From Desulfobacteraceae bacterium (lineage in GTDB: Bacteria; Desulfobacterota; Desulfobacteria; Desulfobacterales; SURF-15), in assembly GCA_003599475.1 (NCBI GenBank), contig QZKK01000220.1:1-12629 (forward strand): a stretch of DNA of 12,629 bases, in the 5' to 3' direction. Position 1 is the first letter of the stretch, and each line of letters begins with the position of its first letter. The notes under the pieces were generated by a model. That model did not search any database, was not told the origin of the DNA, and saw nothing but the letters and a program-made list of their open reading frames with translations. A program made the position numbers and the translations under genes. This document shows positions 1-7,336 of this stretch, one piece after another.

Positions 1-36
1 TTTTGTTTCGGATTTCGATATTCGGATTTCGAATTT
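1..36. repeat. Degenerate TTCGGATTTCGATATTCGG intergenic repeat, copy 1
   Basis: The first bases are a low-complexity tract built from TTTCGGAT/TTCGATATTCGG units. A very similar tract occurs at 9396-9436, where an extra 7-bp GGATTTC unit is inserted, and a reverse-complement relative lies at 9281-9313. It is non-coding and probably part of a dispersed intergenic repeat family of this genome (inference). Confidence 0.6.
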
Positions 37-48
37 GTAGTTTTATAT

Positions 49-80
49 AAGCCCTCCGGAAACTCCGGAGGGCTTTTTTT
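49..80 (+). terminator. Rho-independent terminator of an upstream gene
   Basis: A 12-bp perfect stem (AAGCCCTCCGGA at 49-60 pairing with TCCGGAGGGCTT at 64-75) has a 3-nt loop and is followed by a run of seven T (74-80). This is a textbook intrinsic terminator for transcription entering from the left. It insulates the aminotransferase operon from whatever lies before the window. The gene it ends is not in the window. Confidence 0.9.
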
Positions 81-125
81 ATTCGGTTGCAGAGCAGTTC
101 CCGCTCGGAGGCACACCTTCCCATT

Positions 126-135
126 TTGTATACAA
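126..135. promoter_or_regulatory. Candidate GntR operator 1 (perfect TTGTATACAA)
   Basis: TTGTATACAA is a perfect palindrome that extends to 16 bp (ATTTTGTATACAAAAT, 123-138). The same 10-mer occurs at 6493-6502, upstream of the GntR/FCD regulator gene. FCD-type GntR proteins bind short palindromes of the kind TNGTNNNACNA, so this is probably an operator for that regulator (inference). It lies about 125 bp upstream of the proposed promoter box, so looping or a second promoter would be needed if it works alone. Confidence 0.6.
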
Positions 136-250
136 AATCAATAAAATGAACCAATTAAAGAATCTGAAAATCTTTGCTGAATTCTCACGTGCTGACCGCA
201 TCTCTCCGTAAGCGACTGTAATTCAACAATAATAGGTTCCTATTTTTTCG

Positions 251-279
251 TTGACAATGGGGGAAGAATTTTTTAAGTA
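251..279 (+). promoter_or_regulatory. Candidate sigma70-like promoter of the aminotransferase-tct operon
   Basis: A perfect TTGACA box lies at 251-256. The -10 region is not a clear match: TTTAAG at 272-277 has four of six consensus bases at a 15-nt spacing, and TAAGTA at 274-279 has the ideal 17-nt spacing but a poor match. Transcription would begin near 284-290, directly before the imperfect operator at 299-308, which suits repression by steric block. The -35 call is stronger than the -10 call. Confidence 0.4.
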
Positions 280-298
280 TGTGAATCGGATATCGTCA

Positions 299-308
299 TT
301 GGATACAA
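299..308. promoter_or_regulatory. Candidate GntR operator 2 (TTGGATACAA, one mismatch)
   Basis: TTGGATACAA differs from the perfect TTGTATACAA palindrome at one position. Its exact reverse complement, TTGTATCCAA, is found at 6305-6314 upstream of the regulator gene. It sits about 38 bp before the aminotransferase start codon and just downstream of the proposed promoter, a typical place for a repressor site. Confidence 0.5.
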
Positions 309-345
309 TATTGTTATTTCTCGTAAGCAGGAGGAGCATTTCATC

Positions 346-1539
346 ATGGATTATCTGAGCGGGCGTCATTTTCTTCAAATTCCCGGTCCCACCAATGTCC
401 CCGGTCCGGTATTGAGGGCAATCAGCCAGCCCACCATCGATCATCGAGGCCCGGAATTTTCGAAAATGACTCTGGAAGTGCTGGAGGGAACCCGGCGAAT
501 CTTCCAGACCCGGGGAGACGTCGTCATCTTCCCCTCCTCGGGTACAGGGGCCTGGGAAGCCGCCCTGGTCAACGCGCTATCTCTCGGAGACAAGGTGTTG
601 ATGTTTGAAACCGGGCATTTCGCCACATTATGGCGGAACAAAGCCGTCCAAGTGGGACTCGATGTCGAATTTGTGCCGGGAGACTGGCGGCATGCGGTTG
701 ACCCGGCAGTCGTCGAGGAAAAGATGCATTCCGACAAAGCCCATCGGATCAAATCCGTGATGGTGGTTCACAACGAAACCTCCACCGGGGCGACCAGCCG
801 CATTGCAGAAATCCGCAGCGCCATCGATCGGACCGGACATCCCGCCCTGTTCATGGTGGATACGATCTCTTCCCTGGGGTCCATCGATTACCGGCACGAC
901 GAGTGGGGGGTCGATGTGACGGTCGGCTGCTCTCAAAAAGGATTGATGCTGCCTCCGGGGCTCGGATTCAATGCCGTAAGCGAAAAGGCCAGGGAGGCTT
1001 CGAAAACAGCCAAAATCGGGCGCTCGTACTGGAATTGGGCACCGATGATCGAAGCCAACCGGAAGGGTTTTTTCCCTTATACGCCGGCGACAAACCTCCT
1101 TTACGGCCTGCGGGAAGCGATCCGGATGCTGGAACAGGAGGGGCTTCAAAAGGTCTTCGACCGTCACAACCGCCATGCGGAGGCCACCCGGCGTGCCGTT
1201 CGGGCATGGGGCCTTGAAGTCCTCTGCGCCGATCCGAAGGAGTACAGCAGCTCTTTGACAGCGGTGATGATGCCGGAAGGTCAAAGCGGGGACCGGTTCC
1301 GGAAAATCGTCCTGGAAAATTTCAACATGTCCCTCGGAAACGGACTGGGCAAGCTGGCCGACAAGGTGTTTCGCATCGGGCACCTGGGAGATTTCAGCGA
1401 CCTGATGCTTGCCGGAACGCTTTCCGGAGTGGAGATGGGCTTAGCCCTTTCGGGCATCCCTCATCGGAAAGGAGGTGTTGCGGCGGCGCTGGAATACTTG
1501 ACCGGTGCCAGAATGAAACAGGTATCTTCGAGCAGGTAG
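346..1539 (+). CDS. Serine--glyoxylate aminotransferase family protein (class V PLP enzyme)
   Basis: This 397-residue protein belongs to the fold-type I, class V aminotransferase family that includes serine--glyoxylate and alanine--glyoxylate aminotransferases, which move an amino group to glyoxylate with pyridoxal phosphate. The N-terminal LQIPGPTNVPGPVL is the family signature. S64-S65-G66-T67-G68-A69-W70-E71 is the phosphate- and ring-binding loop, D172 in MVDTISSLGS should contact the pyridine nitrogen, and K198 in GCSQKGLMLPPG is the Schiff-base lysine. The length is normal and no key residue is missing. The start has GGAGGAG just upstream. It is the first gene of a co-directional group with tctC, tctB and tctA, so it probably works on or downstream of the imported carboxylate. 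The exact amino donor cannot be told from sequence; activity on serine, alanine or a sulfonated or aspartate-like amino acid is possible. Confidence 0.88.
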   Translation: MDYLSGRHFLQIPGPTNVPGPVLRAISQPTIDHRGPEFSKMTLEVLEGTRRIFQTRGDVVIFPSSGTGAWEAALVNALSLGDKVLMFETGHFATLWRNKAVQVGLDVEFVPGDWRHAVDPAVVEEKMHSDKAHRIKSVMVVHNETSTGATSRIAEIRSAIDRTGHPALFMVDTISSLGSIDYRHDEWGVDVTVGCSQKGLMLPPGLGFNAVSEKAREASKTAKIGRSYWNWAPMIEANRKGFFPYTPATNLLYGLREAIRMLEQEGLQKVFDRHNRHAEATRRAVRAWGLEVLCADPKEYSSSLTAVMMPEGQSGDRFRKIVLENFNMSLGNGLGKLADKVFRIGHLGDFSDLMLAGTLSGVEMGLALSGIPHRKGGVAAALEYLTGARMKQVSSSR

Positions 1540-1614
1540 GAATGTTTGGATCCGGGCTCCGGTATTCGATCGAGCCGTTCCGATTCGGAGCCGAAAACAA
1601 AAGGAGAAAATGTC

Positions 1615-2601
1615 ATGCATAGAAGATCCATTTTTTTGATATCGCTCGTTTCAATCATGATCATGGCCCTGGCCGCCGCGGCCACGGCAGCGGAAAAACC
1701 GAAGGACTACCCCAAGCGGACGATCGAAGCAGTCGTGCAATACGGCGCCGGCGGCGGCAGCGACATCTTTGTCCGAAGCCTCATGAATGCCGCGGCCAAG
1801 GACATCGGGGTAACGGTCAATGTGACCAACCTGACCGGCGGCGCGGGCGTCAAGGCCTCCACTTATGTGCTCTCTCAGCCGGCCGACGGGTACACGATCT
1901 ACAACTTCAGCCCGGAACAGCTCATCAACACGATCATGGGGCGGGAGGACTACAAGCAGTTCGCTCCGCTCTGCAACGTGCAGATGGACGAAAGCATCTT
2001 CTATGTCCGGGCCGAAAGCAAGTTTAAGACCATTCAGGACGTGATCAAGTATGCCAAGGAGAATCCCGGCAAACTCCAGATCACGGGAACCACACCGTTG
2101 AGCCCGGATGAAATCATCATCATGCTCTTTGCCAAAGCGGCAGGAATCAAGATCAAGTACATCCCATTCGACAAGGCGCCGGAAACCCATGCGGCCGTCC
2201 TGGGCGGTCATATCGATGTTCTGCACGAGGAACCGGGCGTCATCATGCCGCTGATCGAGTCCGGAAAGCTGCGCCCGCTGATCGTCTTTACGGAAGAGCG
2301 CCTGCCCGTCGGTTGGGGCAAAGACGTTCCCACCGCAAAGGAGCTCGGATACGACATCACCCTGGGCCGCTGGCGGGGTCTGGCGGTAAAGAAGGGGACG
2401 CCTCCCGAGATCATCAACTGGCTGGCGGATGTCCTGAAAAAAGGCACCAGTGCTCCCGCCTACAAGGAAATCGCCGAAAAATCCCTCCTGACCCTGCGTC
2501 CGGGCTGGATGGGACCGGAAGAGTACGGCAAATTCTGGGATCAGCAGTACAAGGTCTACAAGGAAATCCTGGACGACCTGGGCTACACCAAGAAAAAGTA
2601 G
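1615..2601 (+). CDS. tctC: Tripartite tricarboxylate transporter substrate-binding protein (TctC)
   Basis: This is the periplasmic binding protein of a TctABC secondary transporter, 328 residues long and of usual size. Residues 1-26 form a signal peptide: MHRRS, a hydrophobic core, then a small-residue cleavage site around A25/A26. The mature protein begins with the family pattern YPKRTIEAVVQYGAGGGSD (residues 32-50), where the GGGSD loop binds a carboxylate of the ligand. The chosen ATG has AAGGAG ten bases upstream and leads directly into the signal peptide. An in-frame ATG at 1546 would add 23 polar residues before the signal peptide and is rejected. The ligand is unknown: characterised TctC relatives take citrate and many other carboxylates. 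The gene follows the aminotransferase by 75 bp and precedes the membrane subunits. Confidence 0.9.
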   Translation: MHRRSIFLISLVSIMIMALAAAATAAEKPKDYPKRTIEAVVQYGAGGGSDIFVRSLMNAAAKDIGVTVNVTNLTGGAGVKASTYVLSQPADGYTIYNFSPEQLINTIMGREDYKQFAPLCNVQMDESIFYVRAESKFKTIQDVIKYAKENPGKLQITGTTPLSPDEIIIMLFAKAAGIKIKYIPFDKAPETHAAVLGGHIDVLHEEPGVIMPLIESGKLRPLIVFTEERLPVGWGKDVPTAKELGYDITLGRWRGLAVKKGTPPEIINWLADVLKKGTSAPAYKEIAEKSLLTLRPGWMGPEEYGKFWDQQYKVYKEILDDLGYTKKK

Positions 2602-2695
2602 CGCACAGGGAACCCTGAATCAACGACTCCGGGCACGGGCAATGCACCTGTTGCCTGTGCCGCGGAGCCGTCATGCGACTGCAAGGAGTCTGGCC

Positions 2696-3187
2696 GTGTT
2701 AAAAGGAGAGTTGGTATTCAGCGTTCTCATCGTCCTTATTTCCGCTGTTCTTTTCTGGGTGGCGCAGTCGTTTGTAGGACCGGGGATCTACGCCAAACTC
2801 GGTCCGGAGTTCTGGCCGACGATCGTGCTGGCGGCGCTCATGATCCTGGGCGTGATCGTCTCGGTGGGAACGGCGCGAAAGATCACCCGGGAAAAGGCAT
2901 GGGCTGCGCCGCTGATGACGATGGACCGAGGAACGGTTCGTCTGTTTGCTGCGATCGGTCTCATCCTTGGGTATCTGACGCTGATCCAGGTAACGGGATT
3001 CATTCTCACCACCCCGCCGTTTATGGTCCTCTTTATGATTCTACTGGGGGAAAAGAGCAAGGGGTGGATGGCAAGCGTCAGCGTCGGGATGACGGCAGTC
3101 ATCGTCATTTTGTTCACCAAGGCCATGTATGTTCCCCTGCCGCGGGGCATGGGGCTGTTCCGCAACATCAGCCTGCTTTTTTATTGA
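2696..3187 (+). CDS. tctB: Tripartite tricarboxylate transporter small membrane subunit (TctB)
   Basis: A 163-residue integral membrane protein with about four to five hydrophobic segments (approximate residues 6-28, 39-60, 78-118, 126-150), matching the small TctB subunit that pairs with TctA. Its place between tctC and tctA supports the call, since TctB sequences are poorly conserved. I prefer the GTG start at 2696, which has AAGGAG at 2683-2688 with ideal spacing. An ATG at 2642 would add 18 residues (MHLLPVPRSRH and onward) without an obvious ribosome binding site or membrane character. The stop is 16 bp before the tctA start, so the genes are co-transcribed. Confidence 0.82.
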   Translation: MLKGELVFSVLIVLISAVLFWVAQSFVGPGIYAKLGPEFWPTIVLAALMILGVIVSVGTARKITREKAWAAPLMTMDRGTVRLFAAIGLILGYLTLIQVTGFILTTPPFMVLFMILLGEKSKGWMASVSVGMTAVIVILFTKAMYVPLPRGMGLFRNISLLFY

Positions 3188-3203
3188 TGAGACGAGGTGC
3201 CAT

Positions 3204-4706
3204 ATGGATGTCTGGTTAAGCGCGTTTCAAACGGTCTTTTCGCCGACCACACTTTTTTTCATCGCCGGCGGCGTTATGCTGGGGACGGTCCTGGGGGCCA
3301 TCCCTGGACTGAACTCCACCATGGGAACGGCTCTTTTGATTCCGTTTACCTTTGCGATGTCGTCGGAAAACGGCCTGGCGCTGCTGGCTGCGGTTTACTG
3401 CGGGGGAACCTTCGGCGGTTCCATTTCGGCGATACTTTTCAATGTGCCCGGCGCTCCGGAGGCGGCCGCCACCGGCTTTGACGGCTATCCGATGGCCCAG
3501 AGGGGCCAGGCCGGGGAAGCGCTCGGATACGCCATCATGAGCTCCGTGATCGGCGGGCTTTTCAGCGTCTTTGTCATGAACATGGTTTCGCCCCAGCTCG
3601 CCAAGGTGGGGCTTACCTTTTCCCAGCCGGAATATTTCGCCCTGGCGGTGGCGGCCCTGTCGCTGATCTCCTCTCTGGGAGGAGCGGGGATGGCCAAAGC
3701 CTTCATCGCCGGACTGGTCGGGCTGCTCATGGCCACGGTGGGACTCGACGAGATGACCGCCCTCGAGCGCTTCACCTTCGGCGGCAAGGCGCTGATCGGG
3801 GGGATCAATTTCATCCCCGCCATTATCGGGGCCTTTGCCGTGGGCGAGATCCTCGCCAAAGCCGAGGAAGGCAAGGGGTTGAGCGGGGAACATCTCGAAC
3901 TTAAAGTTTCCACAAAGCTCCCGCGCCTAAAAGAGATGCTGCGTCTGAAGTGGACCGTCATCCGTTCCGCGCTGATCGGAACCGCCATCGGCATCCTTCC
4001 CGGAGTCGGCGCCACCACAGCCGCTTTTGTCGGCTACTCCGAGGCGGTGCGCTGGTCAAAGCACCCGGAAAAATTCGGAACGGGCGTTCCCGAGGGGATC
4101 GCCGGCCCCGAGACGGCCAACAACGCCGCCACCGGCGGAGCCATGGTGCCGCTGCTGACCCTGGGGATCCCCGGCAGCGCCACGACCGCGGTCATCATCG
4201 GCGGCTTCCTGGTTCACGGCCTGCAGCCAGGCCCGATGCTCTTCATCAATCAACCAAAGCTCATGTACAGCATCTTTCTTGCCATGTATGTGGCCAACAT
4301 CATGATGCTCTTTGCCGGGCTCGGGGTGGCCAAGGTCTTTGCCAATTTCCGCAGGGTGCGCTATTCGATCCTGGGGCCGATCATCTTTGTCTTTGCAGCC
4401 ATCGGCTCTTTCGGGGTGCGAAACGACATCATCGATGTCTGGATCATGTTCGGTTTCGGGCTCCTGGGGTATCTCTTCAAGAAATTCAAATATCCGATCG
4501 CCCCCATGATCATCGGCCTGGTCCTGGGACCGCTTACGGAGGTGTCCCTGCGCAAGGGCTTGGACATGATGGACTTCAGCCTGTCGGCCTTTCTTTTCCG
4601 GCCGATCGCCGCACCGATCCTTCTTATTGCCGTCGGCTCGGTTCTGTGGAATTTATACAGCGTCTTGATCAAGAAGGGGAAGGCCTCGATGGAGGAGATC
4701 GAATAG
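3204..4706 (+). CDS. tctA: Tripartite tricarboxylate transporter large permease (TctA)
   Basis: This 500-residue polytopic protein is the large subunit of the TctABC transporter and forms the ion-coupled transport path in the inner membrane. The two TctA halves are visible: the first carries AIPGLN (P34-G35), [22 protein letters not shown] and [15 protein letters not shown]; the second carries [12 protein letters not shown] (P266-G267) and [12 protein letters not shown] (P323-G324). These Pro-Gly loops are the strongest conserved elements of the family. The start at 3204 has GACGAGG upstream and gives the standard N-terminus [14 protein letters not shown]. An upstream in-frame ATG at 3129 lies inside tctB and would add an atypical Cys-rich extension. 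The length is complete and the last gene of the operon ends here. No convincing terminator follows, only a weak TGCCG/CGGCA hairpin at 4755-4768. Confidence 0.93.
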   Translation: MDVWLSAFQTVFSPTTLFFIAGGVMLGTVLGAIPGLNSTMGTALLIPFTFAMSSENGLALLAAVYCGGTFGGSISAILFNVPGAPEAAATGFDGYPMAQRGQAGEALGYAIMSSVIGGLFSVFVMNMVSPQLAKVGLTFSQPEYFALAVAALSLISSLGGAGMAKAFIAGLVGLLMATVGLDEMTALERFTFGGKALIGGINFIPAIIGAFAVGEILAKAEEGKGLSGEHLELKVSTKLPRLKEMLRLKWTVIRSALIGTAIGILPGVGATTAAFVGYSEAVRWSKHPEKFGTGVPEGIAGPETANNAATGGAMVPLLTLGIPGSATTAVIIGGFLVHGLQPGPMLFINQPKLMYSIFLAMYVANIMMLFAGLGVAKVFANFRRVRYSILGPIIFVFAAIGSFGVRNDIIDVWIMFGFGLLGYLFKKFKYPIAPMIIGLVLGPLTEVSLRKGLDMMDFSLSAFLFRPIAAPILLIAVGSVLWNLYSVLIKKGKASMEEIE

Positions 4707-4777
4707 AAGAGGCTGAAGGCAGCGACCCTAACGGAAAGGGGGACGGGGATCGAATGCCGAAAGCGGCACGGCTGAGC

Positions 4778-5014
4778 TTATAAGATATCCTTCAACAGGC
4801 TCAGACAGGTGCTGGATAGCTGGACGCGGGTGTCTTCCACGGTAATGGCGTTTTCTCTGCATACATCGACGCAGCTCTGGCAGCCGAGGCAGTCCTCCGC
4901 GCGCACCGGAAACGCTTTTCCCTGCTGCATTTCAAAGACGCCTGCCGAACATGCCTCCAGACATTCCTCGCATCCGGTGCACTTATCCTTGTCCACATCG
5001 GTCTTATAAGCCAT
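4778..5014 (-). CDS. Small 2[4Fe-4S] ferredoxin-type protein
   Basis: A 78-residue protein with two CX2CX2CX3C motifs: C12, C15, C18, C22 and C42, C45, C48, C52. It should hold two [4Fe-4S] clusters and carry electrons in the cytoplasm. The usual proline after the fourth cysteine is missing in both motifs (ACSAG and VCREN), as in some ferredoxin domains tied to reductase systems. A further cysteine, C70, lies in a hydrophobic C-terminal tail. The start chosen (MAYKTDVDKDKC) has GAGAGGG about nine bases upstream; an in-frame ATG 45 bases earlier would add a basic stretch (MRSLFRFNLLRGFAQ) of doubtful reality. It is convergent with tctA and divergent from the AEC permease. Its partner is not evident. 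Confidence 0.8.
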   Translation of the reverse strand: MAYKTDVDKDKCTGCEECLEACSAGVFEMQQGKAFPVRAEDCLGCQSCVDVCRENAITVEDTRVQLSSTCLSLLKDIL

Positions 5015-5040
5015 TTGCGCAAACCCTCTCAACAGATTGA

Positions 5041-5165
5041 ACCGAAAAAGCGAGCGCATTCCCCGCCGCTCGCAGCGGGGTTAGCGAGCGAATCTAAATA
5101 GATAGAATTCCCTACGGAGGAAGATTCCCTGCAGCTTGCTGCAGGGTCTTCAATTTTGACAGGAA
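5041..5165. repeat. Palindromic REP-like intergenic DNA
   Basis: The gap between the divergent ferredoxin and AEC genes contains two strong hairpins. CCCCGC (5061-5066) pairs with GCGGGG (5075-5080), with competing GCGAGCG/CGCTCGC arms at 5050-5056 and 5067-5073. CCCTGCAG (5127-5134) and CTGCAGGG (5139-5146) form an 8-bp perfect stem with a CTTG loop. Neither is followed by a T-run, so they are unlikely to be terminators. Similar GCAGCTTGCTGC units are familiar as dispersed repeats in proteobacterial genomes. Promoters for both divergent genes may lie here, but none is clear. Confidence 0.6.
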
Positions 5166-5233
5166 TGTAAGACTTTTCGATAAAAAAATCAACCCAGGTA
5201 GCCATCGAATACCCGCGACGCGAAAGAAAGCGG

Positions 5234-6127
5234 ATGGAAATCGCCGTTGAAAACATTTTGGCCATGTACGCCATCATGCTGGCTGCGTACGGACTGCAGC
5301 GGATCGCCCCTTTTTCGGTCAAAGCGGTAAACGATCTGGTTTTTCATTTTTTTCTTCCGGTTACCGTTTTCAATGCCATCGTGAAGATGCCGGCCGTGCA
5401 GCCGAAGGGCTTTCTTCTGGTGACGATTGCAAGCATCGCCATCCTGCTGGCGACATACTTTTCGGCAAAGGGCGTTTCCAGGCTTTTGAATATGAGCTCC
5501 GGATTCAGGCGGACCTTTCTCCTGGGATCGACTTACGGAAACCACGCATTCCTTGGAATTCCCGTCGCCTACGCATTCCTTGGAGACAGCGGATCCGCAT
5601 GGAGCGTGTTCTTCCTTATCGGAAGCTACCTTTTTCTTTACAGCATCGGGTATTTCATCATGACGGGAAGGGGGACACCGGCAGGCTTCATCAAAAATCC
5701 CCTGGTCGTTTCGACGGGGCTCGGGCTGCTGGTTGTTTTCCTGGGAGTGGAGCTGCCGGATGCCGCGATGAAAAGCCTCTCGCTCGTCAACCAGGGGACT
5801 TTCCCGCTTTCCATGATGGTTGTCGGGGGAGGTTTGAGTCTTAAATTTTTCGGCTTCGGGAGGAAAATATTTCCGACCGTTTCTGCAGTTTTCATCAAGC
5901 TGTTCGTCGGTCCGGCAGCGGCATATCTGATCTGCCTCCTTCTTGCACTCGATCGGGTGCAGACGGCTGTCTGCATTCTCCAGGCCGCGATGCCGACCGG
6001 TGTTCTGGTGACCGTCTTTTCCGTGAAATATGAAGGTGACGACGCCTTCAGCAACGCCTTGGTCTCATCGAGCACGCTTGCCAGCATCGCGACGGTGCCG
6101 CTTATTTTGTGGGGAGTAGGCCAATAG
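5234..6127 (+). CDS. AEC-family permease (auxin efflux carrier superfamily)
   Basis: A 297-residue inner-membrane protein with about ten hydrophobic segments in two halves of five (approximate residues 5-27, 32-53, 58-80, 95-117, 123-144, 155-175, 187-204, 212-240, 244-266, 272-295). This is the layout of the AEC/bile-acid-transporter-like family, bacterial members of which export or exchange malate, malonate or other organic acids. The GNHAFLGIPVAYAFLG segment in the fourth helix and QAAMPTGVLVTVFSVKY with the following SSSTLAS in the last helices are typical broken-helix motifs of the family. Length is normal. The start has only a weak purine-rich site (GAAAGAAAGCGG). Its position after the tct operon suggests a second carboxylate transporter for the same pathway, perhaps product export, but this is inference. 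Confidence 0.82.
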   Translation: MEIAVENILAMYAIMLAAYGLQRIAPFSVKAVNDLVFHFFLPVTVFNAIVKMPAVQPKGFLLVTIASIAILLATYFSAKGVSRLLNMSSGFRRTFLLGSTYGNHAFLGIPVAYAFLGDSGSAWSVFFLIGSYLFLYSIGYFIMTGRGTPAGFIKNPLVVSTGLGLLVVFLGVELPDAAMKSLSLVNQGTFPLSMMVVGGGLSLKFFGFGRKIFPTVSAVFIKLFVGPAAAYLICLLLALDRVQTAVCILQAAMPTGVLVTVFSVKYEGDDAFSNALVSSSTLASIATVPLILWGVGQ

Positions 6128-6304
6128 CCAAGGTGTTCGGTGTTCAGCAACGCCGCCGGGTCACCAATTGCCCATTTTTCCCTCCACCTTCGATGGGGGA
6201 GGGTAGGGTAGGGGTGTGCCGCCGGGTTGTTTAAGATGCCGCGGTGCGCACAGCCGAGTACGATCGCGAGTCTTTTTGGGTCCTGCAAAACAGGGAAGGC
6301 AAAA

Positions 6305-6314
6305 TTGTATCCAA
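6305..6314. promoter_or_regulatory. Candidate GntR operator 3 (TTGTATCCAA)
   Basis: TTGTATCCAA is the exact reverse complement of the site at 299-308 and one base away from the perfect TTGTATACAA palindrome. It lies 128 bp upstream of the TTGACA box of the proposed regulator promoter, mirroring the arrangement at the aminotransferase operon with perfect and imperfect sites swapped. Confidence 0.45.
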
Positions 6315-6432
6315 TTACCGGATAATGTTTTTCAATCCGTGTTCTTTCAAATTTTGCTCTGCACCAGGGAAATTTTTAAAAAAAACTGTATAACAATCTG
6401 ATTTTACGATTCAATAAAAAGAAAAAACTTTA

Positions 6433-6461
6433 TTGACATTTGACTCCGGATACCCTAAAAA
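6433..6461 (+). promoter_or_regulatory. Candidate sigma70-like promoter of the GntR gene
   Basis: TTGACA at 6433-6438 is followed after 17 bp by TAAAAA at 6456-6461, which matches four of six -10 bases. The surrounding DNA is AT-rich. Transcription from here would give a leader of roughly 185 nt and would run over the perfect operator at 6493-6502, compatible with autoregulation. Confidence 0.45.
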
Positions 6462-6492
6462 GAGAATCTTGTTGAAACGAGAACAAACTTTA

Positions 6493-6502
6493 TTGTATAC
6501 AA
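6493..6502. promoter_or_regulatory. Candidate GntR operator 4 (perfect TTGTATACAA)
   Basis: This perfect 10-bp palindrome is identical to the core at 126-135. It lies about 25-30 bp downstream of the predicted transcription start for the regulator gene, where a bound dimer would block elongation or initiation. It sits inside the second copy of the AAACTTTATTG direct repeat. Confidence 0.6.
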
Positions 6503-6544
6503 GTTAACTGATTCAAGACCTCGAGATACAAGAAGCACATAAGT

Positions 6545-6576
6545 AGCGTTCAGAGGTTCAGGGGTTCAAGGTTCAG
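6545..6576. repeat. Degenerate GGTTCAG short tandem repeat
   Basis: Four degenerate units with the core GTTCA(G/A) follow each other (CGTTCAG, AGGTTCAG, GGGTTCAA, GGTTCAG). It is the opposite-strand relative of the GAACNCT heptamers at 8506-8540 and lies in the untranslated leader of the GntR gene. Confidence 0.6.
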
Positions 6577-6652
6577 AGATTGAGAACTGCGCTGGTTTCC
6601 AGGTTTTAGGCCTGAAATCATTGGAGAACATCAAGAGTCAAAAACGGAAAGT

Positions 6653-7336
6653 ATGCCGAATAAGCCTGCAGAAGCAACAGTTAAAAAAAACTCGGTGCCT
6701 GTCCGGGAGCGCACTTACGAGTATTTGAAGGAAAGGCTTCTTTCAGGGCGGCTGGAGCCCGGCGAGCGGCTTACCGAGGAGAATCTCGCCGCCCGAATCG
6801 GGGTGAGCCGGACCCCGGTGCGTGAGGCGCTGCACAAGCTCGAGCAGGAAGGACTTGTCAAGCCGCTGGAGACGCGCGGGTTCATCGTCACGCCGAGTTC
6901 GAGAGAAGAAATCGAGGAGCTGTTCGCCATTCGATCCATTCTGGAAGGCTTCGCGCTGAGGTGCGCCGTCGAAAAAATTACGGAAACGGATTTCGAAAGA
7001 CTCGAAGATTTCATTCAAAAGGCGGAAGAAGCACTGAAGCAGCGAAATTTTGAAAAAATCTACCGGTACAACACCAAATTCCACGATACGCTGCACGGGA
7101 TGGTTTCCGATATGCCTCGTCTCCACTCGATGATGGCGGACATGCGCAAGTATGTTCTGCGCCATCGGAAAGATACGCTCCACAGCGAGGATAGCGCCAG
7201 AAGGGCCATCGAAGGACATCGCAAGATCATGCTGGCGCTTCGATTGAAAGAGCCGGAGCTTTGCGAGCGCATCATGCGAAAACATATTCAGGAATCAATG
7301 GACGACGCCCTCGAGGCAAGCTTTTCGGAATGTTGA
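6653..7336 (+). CDS. GntR-family transcriptional regulator, FCD (FadR) subfamily
   Basis: This 227-residue protein has the two expected parts. Residues 17-80 form the winged helix-turn-helix of GntR proteins, with GERLTEENLAARIGVSRTPVREALHKLEQEGLV as the nearly invariant DNA-binding core and RGFIVTP as the wing. Residues about 88-222 form the all-helical FCD effector domain, with the metal and ligand positions visible as N140, H144, H189 and H211 (NTKFH, EGHRKI, RKHI). FCD regulators usually sense organic acids. Four TTGTATACAA-like sites, two before the aminotransferase-tct operon and two before this gene, suggest that it represses both and is released by the transported acid (inference). 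The Shine-Dalgarno (GGAAAG) is weak, so the exact start is less sure than the identity. Confidence 0.9.
   Translation: MPNKPAEATVKKNSVPVRERTYEYLKERLLSGRLEPGERLTEENLAARIGVSRTPVREALHKLEQEGLVKPLETRGFIVTPSSREEIEELFAIRSILEGFALRCAVEKITETDFERLEDFIQKAEEALKQRNFEKIYRYNTKFHDTLHGMVSDMPRLHSMMADMRKYVLRHRKDTLHSEDSARRAIEGHRKIMLALRLKEPELCERIMRKHIQESMDDALEASFSEC

Larger units (their letters stand above)
6128..6652. other. 525-bp intergenic regulatory region before the GntR gene
   Basis: No gene is supported here. The left part has an imperfect hairpin (CCCTCC at 6180-6185 with GGAGGG at 6198-6203) of the kind seen in dispersed GC-rich repeats. The middle is AT-rich and holds two candidate operators (6305-6314, 6493-6502) and a TTGACA promoter (6433). 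A 60-bp-spaced direct repeat, GA(A/C)(A)AAACTTTATTG, starts at 6421 and 6481. The right part (6545-6576) is a run of degenerate GGTTCAG units. Confidence 0.6.

Noticed and set aside
628..1383. Long antisense open frame of 251 codons opposite the aminotransferase
   Set aside because: The plus strand encodes an intact aminotransferase with all catalytic motifs; the antisense frame has no recognisable motif and is an effect of GC-biased codon use.
1546..1614. Longer TctC starting at 1546
   Set aside because: It would place 23 polar residues before the signal peptide, and the AAGGAG site fits only the ATG at 1615.
4755..4768. Possible terminator after tctA (TGCCG-AAAG-CGGCA)
   Set aside because: The stem has only five pairs and no T-run on either strand.
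3950..4783. 277-codon plus-strand frame overlapping tctA
   Set aside because: It is rich in Arg, His and Gly, has no membrane or domain pattern, and overlaps the well-conserved second half of TctA in another frame.
5638..6288. 216-codon minus-strand frame opposite the AEC permease
   Set aside because: No ribosome binding site or motif; the permease on the plus strand has clear membrane segments and family motifs.
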